From Cycas panzhihuaensis (Eukaryota; Cycadophyta): 64,000 bases of DNA. Below the pieces are notes generated by a model. That model did not search any database and was not told the origin of the DNA. It saw only the letters and a program-made list of their open reading frames with translations. The first letter of the stretch is position 1; each line of letters starts with the position of its first letter. The stretch covers positions 56,241,741 through 56,305,740 of the forward strand of contig CM041465.1 of NCBI GenBank assembly GCA_023213395.1, given 5' to 3'. This document shows, piece by piece, positions 43,817 through 55,460 of this stretch. The position numbers and the translations under genes are program-made.

Positions 43817-45845
43817 TTGCATCCAGAGCTAAAGCCAAAGCATATTAAGGATATGGAATTAAGAAAGAAGAAAAAAAGGAAAGCACTACTTTCTGAGGTA
43901 GAGATTCAAAGTGAAGGAGAAGAAGAGAAGGTTACTCTACTTACAAATTATGAAGATGATGCTATAAGGGAGGAACTATTTCACTTAAAGCTTCAAGTAG
44001 GAAATAGTATTATTGGTGCCATTATAGATTTGGGGAGCCAAAAGAATTTGATCTCAGAAAGTTTAGTAAAAAGCATTGGGTTGGTAACTACTCGTCACCC
44101 TCACCCATATCCTCTTGGTTGGATCCATAAAGATGTAGAAATGCAAATATCAAAGCAATATACACTTAAATTTTCCATCACTAATGATTTTGTTGATGAA
44201 GTAATATGTGATGTGGTGCCATTAGATATATGCCAAGTTGTGCTTGGGAGTCCCTACTTGTGGGATCGAGATGCACTCTTCTATCAAAGGGAGAGAAAGT
44301 ATCGATTGATGAAGGATAACAAGGGCTTCATCATAAAGGCCACAAAGAAGCACTTGGATAAGATAGTATTAATTTCAGCTACTCAAGCAAAAAGGATGAT
44401 CAATGCATATGGTAAATTCATCATCTTAATGGTAAGGAGAAAAGAAGAGCCAGGAGATGAAGAAGGTCCTTCTACTCACACTCTTCTTATATCACCTAAA
44501 CAAATGCAACAAATTGAGGAGTTAAAGATAAGGTATGATATTCTATTTCAACATGTTGATGGGCTACCACCAAAGAGAAAGATAGAGCATGAAATCACTC
44601 TTGTAGGAGATGCACCATTGCCTAATGTTGCTTTGTATAGGCACTCCATTGTAGAGAATAATGAGATAAAGAGGCAAGTTGAGGAGTTGCTTGATCAAGG
44701 GGTCATAAGACCTTCATGTTCACCTTGTGGGTCACTAATTGTCTTGGTGCCTAAGAAGGATGGAGGATGGAGAATGTGTATAGACTTTCATGATTTGAAT
44801 AAAATTACAATTAAAAATTGCTACCCTTTGCCTCACATAGATGATTTGCTTGATCAAATTCAGCATGCTTGTTATTTTACTAAATTGGATTTGAAAAGTG
44901 GTTATCACCAAGTTAGGGTTAAGGAGGAGGACACATGGAAGATGCCCTTCAAAACAAAGCAAGGACTCTTTGAATAGATGGTTATGTCTTTCAGATTGTG
45001 TAATGCTCCTGCAACATTCATGAGGCTAATGAATGAAATGTTAAGGCCTTACTTGGATAATTTTGTTGTTGTCTATTTTGATGACATTTTGATTTTCAGC
45101 AACACATGGGAGGAACATTTATAGCACATAGAAGAAGTTTTAAAGACTATGGCTAAGCATCATTTGAAGCTTAATATGAAGAAGTGTGAATTTGGTAAGG
45201 AGAACTTGATCTTCTTAGGCTTTGTGGTTGGAGGAGGAAAGTTGAGCATCGATCCACTCAAGACTCAAGCCATCCTCAAATGGCCTAGGCCAATAAACAT
45301 CACAGAGGTGAGAAGTTTTTTAGGAGCTTGTCAATATTTGAGAAAGTTTATTCTTCATTTCTCACAGGTTGTAGCATCTCTACATGGATTGACAAAATCT
45401 AGTAAAAAGTTTACTTGGGGTTCCAAGGAGGAAGAAGCTTTGCTTCTTTTAAAGAAGAAAATTTGTGAAGCACCGGTTTTGGCAATGCCAAATTTGCAAA
45501 GGCCTTTTGAAGTAGAAGCTGATGCAAGTGGAAATGTAATGGGAGCTGTCCTTATTCAAGATGGGAAGCCTATTGCTTACCATTTAGAAGTCTTCACCCC
45601 TCAAGTGAAGAACTACCCAACATATAATCGAGAAATGTTTGTACTTCATCAAGCATGCAAGCATTGGAGGTCATACTTACTCAGAAAAGAGGTTGTAGTT
45701 CATACCAATCATAAGCCTCTTCAATTTTTACAAACCCAAAGTAAATTATAGCAAGCAAGACACATGAAGTTGATGAGTTATTTACAACAATTTAATATTG
45801 TAATTAAGTACAAAAGGGATCTAATAACAAAATTGCTGATATATT
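43817..45845 (+). pseudogene. Protease, RT and RNase H of element E
   Basis: A 386-codon open frame (43817-44974) carries the protease active site as DLGS (residues 71-74; Ser changed to Leu). It then has the RT fingers: RQVEELLDQGVIRPSCSP, VPKKDGGWRMCIDFHDLNK, DLLDQIQHACYFTKLDLKSG. A TAG stop (CAG or TGG originally) follows LFE at 44975. The palm continues in the same frame: [27 protein letters not shown] (intact catalytic DD, near 45075), another TAG, then LKLNMKKCEFG. RNase H follows with VEADASGNVMGAVLIQ, YPTYNREMFVLHQACKHWR and HTNHKPLQF. A frameshift near 45815 ends it. Lesions are nearly all C-to-T or G-to-A type. Confidence 0.92.
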
Positions 45846-45959
45846 ATCTAGACCACCTTGTTCCACTTCTTCTTCTACTTTTGTTTGTAGTTCTCTTATG
45901 AGTTTGCAGGTGGAGCTAATGTATCATGAAGAGTAGAAAGACTTGTACCATGAAGATGA

Positions 45960-46900
45960 AGCTTTGAAGGAAGAATTAGAGAACTTAGCGAAAGGAAGAC
46001 CTTCCTAGCTTGCTTGGAAGAATGGTCTACTTTTCAAAGGGGAGCAGCTCTATGTTCCATCAAAAGGAGACAAGATTAAGTGGCTTAGAGAAGCCCATAC
46101 TTCTAAAGTAGCTAGCCACTTTGGTATAGAGAAGACTTTAGCAAACTTAAGAAGATATGTTATATGGCCAAAAATATAAAATGATGTAAAAAAATATGTA
46201 AAAGGATGTGTAATGTGTAATACTTCTAAGCCTTCTTCTAGAAAATTAGGATTGTATACACCACTTCCTATTCCCACTAGATCTTAGAAAAGTATCTCCA
46301 TTGATTTCTTAGGGGGACTTCCCATGATTAGGAAGGGACATGATTATCTCTTTGTTGTTGTAGATAGGTTCAGTAAAATGATATGTCTAATACCTTGTAA
46401 GAAGTTAATCACAGGTATAGGAGCAGCTGAGTTATTCTTCGAGTATATATGGAAGAATTTTGGCTTGCCTTCTTCCATCATTTTAGATCGGGACATTCAA
46501 TTCCTTTCATCATTTTGGAAGTTACTACGGGAGATGATGGATACCAAATTGAAGAGAAGTACAAGTTTCCATCCTCAAACAGATGGACAAACTGAAGTAG
46601 TGAACAGAACTTTGGTACATTTATTGAGGGGATACAATTCCAAGCATCCAAAGACTTGGGATGAATAATTGGCTTTTCTACAATTTATATTTAATAGAAC
46701 AATGAATGCATCACACTCTAAAGCACCTTTGAAGTTTGTTTGGGATACTTACTTCAAAGTCCATTTGACTTAGAGTTTTCCATGCAAGCTAAGGAAGGAT
46801 CCATCAAAGAGAAGGAGGAGCATGACAAGGCTTTAAGATATTTGGAGAAGATCCAGAGAGTCCACAAAGAAGTACATGATCAACTTCTAAGGACTCAATA
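45960..46900 (+). pseudogene. Integrase of element E
   Basis: The zinc-binding part is intact in pattern: REAHTSKVASHFG then CVMC. The core has SIDFLGGLP (first Asp, 46297), an open 114-codon frame with VVVDRFSKMICLIPCK, ILDRDIQFLSSFW (second Asp), and HPQTDGQTEVVNRTL (Glu). Stops at 46173, 46286 and 46667 are TAA or TAG. The C-terminal part (about 46840-47090) has QRVHKEVHDQL-like and KYKERHDKHRQK sequence, the usual gypsy integrase tail with GDLVWLYL. Inactive by nonsense changes and small shifts. Confidence 0.9.
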
Positions 46901-47365
46901 AAAGTACAAGGAAAGACATGACAAGCATAGGCAAAAGTGTACTTTTCAAGAAGGAGATTTAGTATGGTTATACTTGAGCAAGGAGAGGATAAAAAGAGAA
47001 GGCAAGAAACTCAAACCTATAAGGTATGAACCATTCAAGATTTTGAGAAAAGTAGGTGGCAATGATTTCCAACTTGATCTTCCACTTTATATGTAAATAT
47101 ATTCAGTAGTAAATGCTGAATACTTAAAACTCTTTGAGCCCTCCATGCTAGATGAGGAACAGGACCAGTTCACTTTACCTTCAGTTGATGATTTGTATTT
47201 GGAAAGTGAGGAGCCTCTTAAGGAAGATTGTATCTTGGACAGAAAATCTACCAAAACAAGACATAAGACACATGAATCTTCCAGGATTGGAGTAGCAAGG
47301 AAATTACCTAGTAAGGCCAAGTGGTTCAGTAGGCAACGAGGAGAACAACACTTCTCCCATCTCTA
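46901..47365 (+). pseudogene. Integrase C-terminal tail, possible chromodomain, element E
   Basis: After the GPF-like region (KLKPIRYEPFKILRKVGGND) a 73-codon frame from 47145 reads SVDDLYLESEEPLKED, then CILDRKSTKTRHK, then KLPSKAKWFSRQ. The ILDRK-TR-K ... W pattern resembles the start and end of an integrase-linked chromodomain, but the central aromatic residues are unclear. It lies directly before the purine tract and 3' LTR, where chromoviruses carry the chromodomain. Confidence 0.5.
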
Positions 47366-47397
47366 ATTCTAAGCCAAACAGGAGTTGGCTATTTTCC

Positions 47398-47409
47398 AAG
47401 GAAGGGGGA
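47398..47409 (+). promoter_or_regulatory. Polypurine tract of element E
   Basis: AAGGAAGGGGGA sits four bases before the 3' LTR start at 47414. This is the expected primer for plus-strand DNA synthesis. Confidence 0.8.
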
Positions 47410-47413
47410 TCCA

Positions 47414-48465
47414 TGATCCAGGAGGATCTACCATATATTTACATGATGCAGAAAATGCTAGGCATTGGAATAACTAAAAGAGATATAGCTAAAAGATATC
47501 AAAATTATATGAAAATTTGTGTAAAGGTAGAAGACACATCCCACTAGATGTGTACAAAAGGTGGGGTTTAGAAAATATCATTTGATTAGAGTTCAAGCCT
47601 TGTTTTTCATAAAATTAATCCTACAGCTAGCAGAAAAAAATAGCAAATACATATTATAATTAAATAAATAAAAATGTAGCTAAATGACATCTAAATGATC
47701 TACAATTTTGATATAGTGGAGGAGATATATGTTCCTATATGTGTACCAAATTTGATCTGAATTGGAGTCTATTAAGGTTAGTTACAATCCACAACTTGTA
47801 AGAATTGCATGAAGGCCACTTGGACAGCAGAAAAATAACAAATACATATTATGAATAAATGAATAAATATGTAGGCAAATAAAATCTAAATGAGCTAAAA
47901 TTTTGAGTGAGCGGAGAAAACATGTGTTCCTATATGTATACCAAATTTGAGCTAAATTGGAGTAAGTTAAGATTAGTTACAAGCTATAAATTTTTAAGAA
48001 TTACATGAAGGCCACTTGGACAACATGCATTCTGGTGGTTAGTGGTTATACTTACATGATTGCCACTTGTTAAACATGAAATTTTGGTTTCTTTCTATAA
48101 ATTAAGCCCTACTACAGGTTGGAGAGGTGGTTCTTGGAGACTTGACTTGGGAAGCATCATTGGAGAAGCATTTTGGAGGGTTGGAGTCCCCCTTATGGTA
48201 TAATTGTATCATTTATTCCTTGTAATTTTACCATTCTTTTGCTAGTTGATTTCTCCACTATTAAATGGAGATTTTCATAGTTTAATAAAAGTACTACTCC
48301 TTATACTTTTGGATCAATGTCAAGAATAAATAATTTAGTGTAGAATTTCCTTTCGTAGGCTCATTATTGTTTTGATGTTATTGAGATTTCTACACTAACT
48401 CCCAGGATCTTAAGGAGAAAAGGTTGATAATTGACTTCTTCACTAACTAAGCTCTTTTGGGATCA
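47414..48465 (+). repeat. 3' LTR of element E
   Basis: A 1052-bp LTR starting TGATCCAGGAGG and ending TTTTGGGATCA. It keeps the internal tandem duplication (about 47637-47831 and 47832-48027). Confidence 0.93.
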
Positions 48466-49373
48466 CATACCTAGAAAACAACAATGAATAATTGACTCTA
48501 ACATGTAGGAGAGTGTTATATTCATCAGCCTTATATTTTGAAGTAGATATTTGATGAGTTATGAGTCATTGTATATTCTCAAAATAAGGTAGTGTAATTA
48601 ACGCTTGATACCAGGGAATCTTCCATTATATTATTATATTAGATTATATATATATGGTTGATTACCTATAAATTCTATTTGATCATTTGTTACATGCTTC
48701 TTCTTGAAAGGTTAATGATGGAGGTGTATGTACTCAATGAATCTTATATATAATTTTTTGTATGGTAGATCCTAGGACCTATTTTGGATAGCTATAAGAT
48801 GAGATTATTGATAATGGAATGTATAAAATATCATTTGTGGTATGTGGACTATAAGTGACTCTATACTACTCAAAAGAAGGTCTTGGATATTTGTCAACTT
48901 GAGCTATAGAAGTATCATCTTATTGAGCCTTTAATTAACTATGTATTTCTACTTTTACTTATTTTTCATACTCATTTGTAATGTGTTTATGTCATTTTTC
49001 TAGGTTGATTAGAGAGACAATCTCTAAATTTGACACATTCTTTAAACGATCATATCTCTTATATGGATATGTTTTCATCTAGGTAGATTAAATATAATCT
49101 CTAGACTTGTTTTATCTTTGATAAGTACTCTTGGGTGTGATTTGTCTTACATGATTTCTTGTTGATGGATATATAGGTGAACCATATTTATATTATACAT
49201 AGTCATAGAAATCGACTTGGGATTTTTAATACTCTAGTTCATCAATATATTATTCTGCAACTTTTTGTATTCTCTATTATAGTTTTAATAATTAGATAGC
49301 ATGCAAAGCTATAAGTTAGATTTAAAACATTTAATGCTAGTAATTTTAGATAGCATTGAAATTCTTAGCCTTT
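48466..49373. other. AT-rich, no gene recognised
   Basis: Right flank of E, starting with the probable target duplication CATAC. No coding motif is seen on either strand. CCTTT at 49369-49373 is the candidate left target duplication of LTR F. Confidence 0.6.
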
Positions 49374-50726
49374 TGTTTCCCGGCTACCGGGAATGGACTC
49401 GGGACGCATCGACTCGGGTAAGCTTAGGTATATGTTCTTGCTCCTCCCTTCACTCTTGTTTGACCAAGGTTGCTTGATAGACTGCCTGATGCATGCTTGC
49501 CTATCATTTGTATGACTACATTGCTTTCTTACTTGATCGCACTACATATGTATGTCGTATGCCACTCAGCCTATGATGACCCACAGTGGGGGCACTCTTC
49601 AACGAGTGCTACACCCTATATGGAACATAGCCACCCCCATCATCTCCATGGCCCCTTGGGACACCTTAGCCAATCGCATATCGCCCTTGACAGCATCCTG
49701 CCTATGCTTAAAGTTGCTTTCCAAGTATGATTGGATCCCTGGTCGAGACCCATCTCTCTTTCCTGACCACTTGTTAGTCACCTGGGTACTAATTCCCAGC
49801 TTGTTCAGTCCTAACTTACTCCCTGTTTGGCTCTAGACCCCATTTCTGGCTTGGTTTTTGCCTACAGGCCCGTACCGCTGTAAACTTAGCGGTACCATGA
49901 TATTTGCCACGGTACCGTGATGTTTATTGTGGTATGACTGTTCAAAAAAGTTTTTTAAATTAGACGCGGCAGTTCTTGCTCTTTTCGTAGAACTGCCATG
50001 TGGCACCCATGCGTTTTGACTTCCCCATGACTCTAAACGTTCACTTAGGGTCAGTGGAAGATAAAAGCCCAAAAATCAATCATTCTTCTCTCTTCTTAGT
50101 TTTTTTTTGGATGCAACTCCTACAGCTCTCCTTCACTACTGCAAACAAGCATACTCTTCAGCTGCTACTCTTCCTACAGAGATTATTGCTACATCTCAGG
50201 CTCAGCACCAGCAGTTCAGGACTCCTCTTGCAGATTCACATGGTGGCAAGAAGGGCATTCACAGGATTCTCCAAGAAGAAAGCTTCAAGGTCCTAAACCA
50301 TAGTGGTATTTCTCATAGTGGCCTCTCCTCTAAAACCAGCCATCAAACCCTACCAAATGCAGGTTCTTTCTTCTATTTTCCAACAGAAATAGACTCCTAT
50401 TCTCTGCTATAAGGTATTCTCCAATATTTACCTTAAGATTCATACTTTTTCCTTACTTTTTTATGAATAAGTTCTTGGTTTATGTGCTTTTCTTGACTTT
50501 GTACTTATGTAGCACTAGACTTTACACCTTCTGTTATAGTGCTTCCCCTCTTATTCCTATAAGCCTGCTTTAAGGTGGCTATGCAAGGGGGTGACATAAA
50601 GAAAAGTAGAAGGAGAAAGGCGAGGCTAGTCCCCCTTATTAACCTTCTCCCCAAGGGTCCAAACCTTTCTTTTCTTTTCCCTTGCGCCTTTTGCCTCCCT
50701 TAAAGCTGGGCTAGGAACTTGGAAGC
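49374..50726 (+). repeat. LTR F: Tat-type LTR truncated by element C
   Basis: It starts TGTTTCCCGGCTACCGGGAA. It carries AAACTTAGCGGTACCATG and a second GGTACC (49880-49920), then AAACGTTCACTTAGG (50036) and GATAAAAGCCC (50059-50069) as a TATA-like box. It continues to TCCCCAAGGGT (near 50650) and breaks at 50726, where the LTR of C begins. The remaining 1.1 kb of F should lie beyond C. It is more diverged from the others than they are from each other. Confidence 0.85.
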
Positions 50727-51217
50727 TGTTTCCCGGCTATCGGGAATGGACTTGCGACACATCGACACAGGTTTGTGCAGGTATATGCCTTTACTTTGCT
50801 TACTTATGATCGCTGCAGTAATTGGGAATGGTTTGATTGACATGTGCCTGTCCATATGCACCTGTTTGATTGCTTGTTCATTATGCATGTGCCTAACGGC
50901 ACCTTTTAGCCTATGACTCACAAGGGGCATTCATCGAATGCGACACCGTATGGCGTACAACCACCCACGACGTCTCCATGGTCTGTCGGGATGCTTTTGC
51001 CAGCCTGTTTATGCGTGTTACCGAGTGCCGCTTATGTTGCAAACCCTTTCTAAGCCTGGTTTAACCCTTAGTTAGGTCTTTTTGCACCGTTTGAGTACAT
51101 GCCCATGACCTAAAGTTGCTCTTGACTAATGTATTTTGAGTTTAACTTATGACTTTACCTTAAAGACCTGATTTCTTACTTTAATTTTCTGTTTTTTGGG
51201 TTTGGTCCGTCATGCAG

Positions 51218-51392
51218 TAAACTAAGCGATGCCATCGGAGTTCCGTGATCGCTTAAGTTTGCTGCAGACGACTGCTTAAAATTTAAAAGAAACACGCGGC
51301 TGCCGCGATTTTTCATGAATCGCCACTGGCTCTAACAGTTGGGCGCGAGGCCCCCAACGTTCACTTGCTTCACTCAAGACATAAAACGCTTT
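51218..51392 (+). promoter_or_regulatory. LTR promoter of element C
   Basis: Motif cluster, CCCCCAACGTTCAC box and ACATAAAACG TATA-like box in the family order. The start of transcription is expected near 51415. Confidence 0.6.
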
Positions 51393-52503
51393 TTCACTCA
51401 TTTGCCTCATTATTGAATGAATTTTTCTACTCTACTTCACTCTCCTCTCAAGTTTTCTTCACAAAGACAAGACAAACAAACAAGAACAAGAGACACCTTT
51501 CAACAAATTTGTGGGGACAGAGGCACCAAGGGTCGCTATTCTTTGGAGATACAGGCCATTCACGCCCTACGGAGCTCCAATACAAGCACTCTTCCTCCTC
51601 ACACATGTTGAAGGCCTCCAAGAGGATTTTGCACCAAGAAAACCATTGCAAGGAACCATTTCCATCTCACTTTTTTGCATGAGGCTCCACCACTCCTCTC
51701 TCTTGCAAGGGACATGCTACATTGCTTCATAGGCATCTCTTGGACCTTGCTCCAAGTTGCCAAGTGCTCACATGCACTCCTCCTTCATCATTTGAGGTAT
51801 TTGGTGTCATTTCTTTGGTGTTTTTTGCTTGTTTTTTTTTGGTATTATTTCACTTGCAACTCTTTGCTTCCTTTTATGTATGCACTTTCTTGGTTTCCCC
51901 TTAGGTTGATGCAAGGAACCATAGTATTTGTGGCTTATTAGAGTGTCACCCGAGGATAGGCTTAGTTTCCCATTCTTTTCCTCCACTCACCCTTCTTCTC
52001 CCATCCTTCTCTTTCGCCATTTCTTGGGCAAACCGGCATAAAGGGTTACACGAGGGTTTGAGGGAGATTAGGCGGGTTCCGCCCCCATTGCCGCCCCTAC
52101 TCCCCAAGGGTTCCGCCCTTTCCTCTCCCCTTTATTTTCCGCTTTTGCTTAAGAAGTAGGGCTAGAGAGGCTTCGGAGAATCGGTTGAGTGTTTACCTTG
52201 GCATATGCTACCCGTTGCTCCATGATCTTTTGTCGCATGCTAGCATCGTTTCCCTTACATCCTGTGGAGACCTCTCGTGGGTGAGTTAGCCATCCCGAGG
52301 CTATACTCAACCCCATTTGGGGTGCGTTTGTGGTATGTGATCTTGGCATGCTTATCGTGTGACTTTGCTTCTTTTATTGCATGTTAGCATTTAGCCATAT
52401 CTTTTAAACTTAGTTCGCTTTACTTGCAACATATATACATATATCTTTTGGCATCTCGTAGCCTCTCTTTCGAGAGGAAGGTATTCCGCTTATTTGCTTG
52501 CAG

Positions 52504-52646
52504 GAGCGTTCGGGACGAGGGGACGCATGAGGTCGACCCCTTTGCCGGTCGACACTTGCTTGGTACGTTTTTCCCTTTGTGTATGCCGTTTCGAGCTTTA
52601 TTTTCTGTCATTTCAGTTTAGCTAGTGTTTATTTGCTTTCGGGGAG
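52504..52646 (+). other. Exon-like block in C 5' LTR
   Basis: TTATTTGCTTGCAG precedes and GAG|GTAAGTG follows a 143-bp block equivalent to S1 4585-4719. Confidence 0.4.
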
Positions 52647-53251
52647 GTAAGTGATCCCCCATCACCGCTTGCAACCGACGTCGCATACGAGGAGGACGAC
52701 GGGAGGAAGCGCAACCGTGGACGGACACTTGCGTCTCAGCCCAACCGCCGGATCCAGGTATTCTCCGCTCACCCTTCATACTCCTTTTTCTCGCCCTTAC
52801 GTTTCTTTACGCTCGCTTTGGTAGTTAGAGAAATATAAGGAAAAGGAAAAGAAATAATTATTTATTTTGTACTTGCTTTTTGCTCTACATTTGCTTTACG
52901 TGCGCTTTCTTTGCTACACCCTGCACACTATAGTGTCTGAGATTCTTTGACCGATCCCCCTTTAGCCGCTCTTGCACATATCTTACCTGCGACACGTTTG
53001 GTTGGTTACCCCTTCGCCGCTTTCTCATTGCCTTGAGGAGTAGCGGCGAAGTTTCCTTTTCCCTTCCCGCCATCCGAAGGGTAGGAGGGTCTCGCCGCAC
53101 GGCCACTGGAAGCAACCAGCACCTTGCGATCCGTGCACGCCTCCCGGCGCGGACGTCTGCGAGGTATGATCCTCATTCTTTAGCCTATTAACCCCGTGGT
53201 TTTGTGTCCTTCCCGCTAGGCGTTGGATCATTGCCCGTGGAGAGCGTTTCA

Positions 53252-53543
53252 TGGCGACCATCACTGGGATCGCCAAGAAGGGAGCTAGATCCGCTTCCTT
53301 CGTGTTGGTGCTCTTGCCTTTAGGTAGGCTCGCATTACGTGTTTTGAGTTGGGCAACCCCAGCGGGTTTGCGATGCTTTCCTTTCTTTTCCTTTTCGCTT
53401 TTCTAACAACGCCATGGCGTTGCATGCGACGTTTCGCGCTTGCGGGGTTTGCCGTTGTTAGAAGACCAATCGTCGCGTTCATTCCATCGTCGAGCCCCGC
53501 TTTCGCAATGGAAGGACACCCATCCGCTTGGGCCTACCAGGCC
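53252..53543 (+). promoter_or_regulatory. Primer-binding site and 5' leader of element C
   Basis: TGGCGACCATCACTGGGATC follows the LTR directly. The TGGCGAC start is of the kind used by many plant Tat elements. I have not assigned the tRNA. The leader to the gag ATG at 53544 matches A 16580-16272 in reverse. Confidence 0.65.
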
Positions 53544-55460
53544 ATGACTCCGGGAACTCACGAGTTCCCTTCGTCTGCTCCGAATCCACCCGTGAGGGCG
53601 AGGATTCCATCTATTACCCCGATGACCATTTCCACCTCAAGATTTTGAGCCTTCCACTCATGCAATGGAAGACCCGGCTACTCGTGAGACCCGCCACCCC
53701 ACCGGGCGAGCCTTACGAGGAGCCACTGAGGTCCCCTACTTCAAGTCCCTTCGACCTCGTATGGCTATGAGGATACCCCTCCGCCGACGCGGCCGAGGCG
53801 CTGGCAGTACTTTCGGCGGTCACGCCAACCGCCTCCTAGATGGTTAGCGGAGATGCTACGCAACGTGGCGTCTTCCTCATCCATGCCCACGTCATTCGCG
53901 ACGATTGATACGTCCGCCGCACACACGCCCTATGCCGTGTCTACCCGGCCCTAAGGCGAGTGTTGCGCTTGGCCCCTAGTCGTGGTCCCACTTTTCGGGA
54001 CACAAGCGCATCTTTCCCTCAACTCGGGTTAGTATGCCTTGCTCAAACCAAACGCACGTGCCACGAACGTGGCGCACGCGTTCCCTAGTAGGCCTCGAGG
54101 CCTGCTGGCCGCCACGACCATGTAGGACCCACTCCACGTATGTCCGAACCCGGTTGGTGGTCCTTCTCTTGCGTGCCCCGGGCTACACGTCACAACCTTG
54201 GGGGCGGGCAAGGAAACCACCTCCTGTCATGGAGTGGACCCGTTGCACCCATATGGGGTCGCGCCACCTACGGTGGCCCATATGGGCAAACCCGGCCCCT
54301 CACCCTGCTTTCCGACGCCCAACTGACTGCGTCGGCACAAGACAAGAGAGCGCCTCCTTTCCGAACATCTACCCGCACCCCCTTCCCACAAGGGGTGTTT
54401 CCTCCAGGAGGGATGGGACCGACACCCCATCCGTTCCTTTGCCGGTTGTCGATCCCTTAGCCCAGGCAAGGACACGTCCTTTCGTGGACTATAGGTCGAC
54501 GCCCTTGTCTGTTGAGGCGTTGAGGACTAACTTGCCGCCTCACCCTCCTGAAGTCCCCAAATTTGATGGGACTTCGTCGCAGGACCCAACCAAGCATGTG
54601 CGACTTTTCCATGGCGTGCATTGACTATTGGGCCCACGACCACATCTTGATGAAGCTCTTCCGCGATCCTTGCAGGCGACGCCCTTAAGTGGTTCTACCG
54701 CCTTCACCGCCCATTCGATCTCCTCATTCCGGTGACTAGTGGGCGAGTTCGTCAACTATTTTGACGTAGCGCCGCCCATTCGAGAGCGGAATGAAGGCGC
54801 TTTTGTCGCTCAAACAAGGTCACGATGAGATGAACCGTGACTTTGTGCGACGCTTTCACGACCTCCTTCACTCCACCAAGGCCACATTGCCTGAGGAGTT
54901 GAAGAGGGATCTCTTTGTCAATGCGCTTCGCCCCGAGGTGCATGTGGAAGTCCTCAAGATGGGGGCAACCACATGCGACTCCGCCATCACGAGGTGTTTA
55001 GCTTTGGAGGCTATTGAGATCCAGGCAGGACTCAAGAAACCTCCTAGGCCCTCGCAGTCATGAGGCGCCTCCTCCAAATGAAGGAGACTAAACCTTCGCA
55101 GCCTTACTAGGACCACTTCTCATCCGACTGAGAGGACCCTAGATCCGCTTACTTCCGCCATCCGCTCGTTTGAGCAAGACGATGAAGGAGTTAAAACTCC
55201 AACCTCCTTCATCACCTACCCCTCATAGACCCGCCCAACAGACTTCCGGCGGCACCCCCAAAGGGGCAACACCCAACCTTCTCAAGCAAGGAGGATCGAT
55301 CCTCCCTTGAGAAGAGGTGGTGTTCTATCCACGGGAGTGCTTCCATGACGGCAGCGTTGCGGGCCCGGCACCCACGCGATGCTACGCCACGCGACTCGTC
55401 CCCTAAGCGAACGCCGAGGCCCAACCTCGACCAAATTTATTCATAGAGACCTGTTCCCCA
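53544..55460 (+). pseudogene. Gag of element C
   Basis: It starts MTPGTHEFPSSAP (53544), as in A. The N-terminal Pro-rich part is split over three frames. The capsid core begins LRTNLPPHPPEVPKFDGTSS (54514), then GDALKWFYRLP-like and FVNYFDV segments in shifted frames. An open 90-codon stretch from 54791 follows with MNRDFVRRFHDLLHSTKATL and LKRDLFVNALRPEVHVEVLK. The zinc knuckle near 55320 starts CSIHG but a missing base breaks its CX2HX4HX4C pattern. Unlike A and B, nonsense transitions are rare; lesions are one-base deletions, often in homopolymers. Confidence 0.82.

Larger units (their letters stand above)
41725..48465 (+). mobile_element. Element E: full-length, decayed Ty3/gypsy retrotransposon
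   Basis: A 6741-bp element with two LTRs of 1053 and 1052 bp. Ends are T(G/A)ATCC...GGGATCA, giving a short terminal inverted repeat. CACAC and CATAC (41720-41724, 48466-48470) are probable target duplications with one transition. It has a perfect initiator tRNA-Met primer site, the order gag-protease-RT-RNase H-integrase, a possible chromodomain-like tail, and a purine tract before the 3' LTR. The first 60 bases of the LTRs differ at five positions. The order and tRNA-Met priming fit the chromovirus branch, but the chromodomain is not certain. Confidence 0.93.
50727..53251 (+). repeat. 5' LTR of element C, subfamily 2
   Basis: 2525 bp, TGTTTCCCGGCTATCGGGAA ... GTGGAGAGCGTTTCA. U3 has AAACTAAGCGATG and CGCTTAAGTTTGC motifs (51218-51262), CCCCCAACGTTCACTTGC (51351-51368) and a TATA-like ACATAAAACG (51380-51389). 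The region 53085-53160 matches the variable block seen in other copies. Confidence 0.95.

Noticed and set aside
50000-50412. Frames near 50000-50412 as a host gene
   Set aside because: They lie inside the downstream part of LTR F after its TATA-like box, correspond to LTR sequence in other copies, and have no domain.
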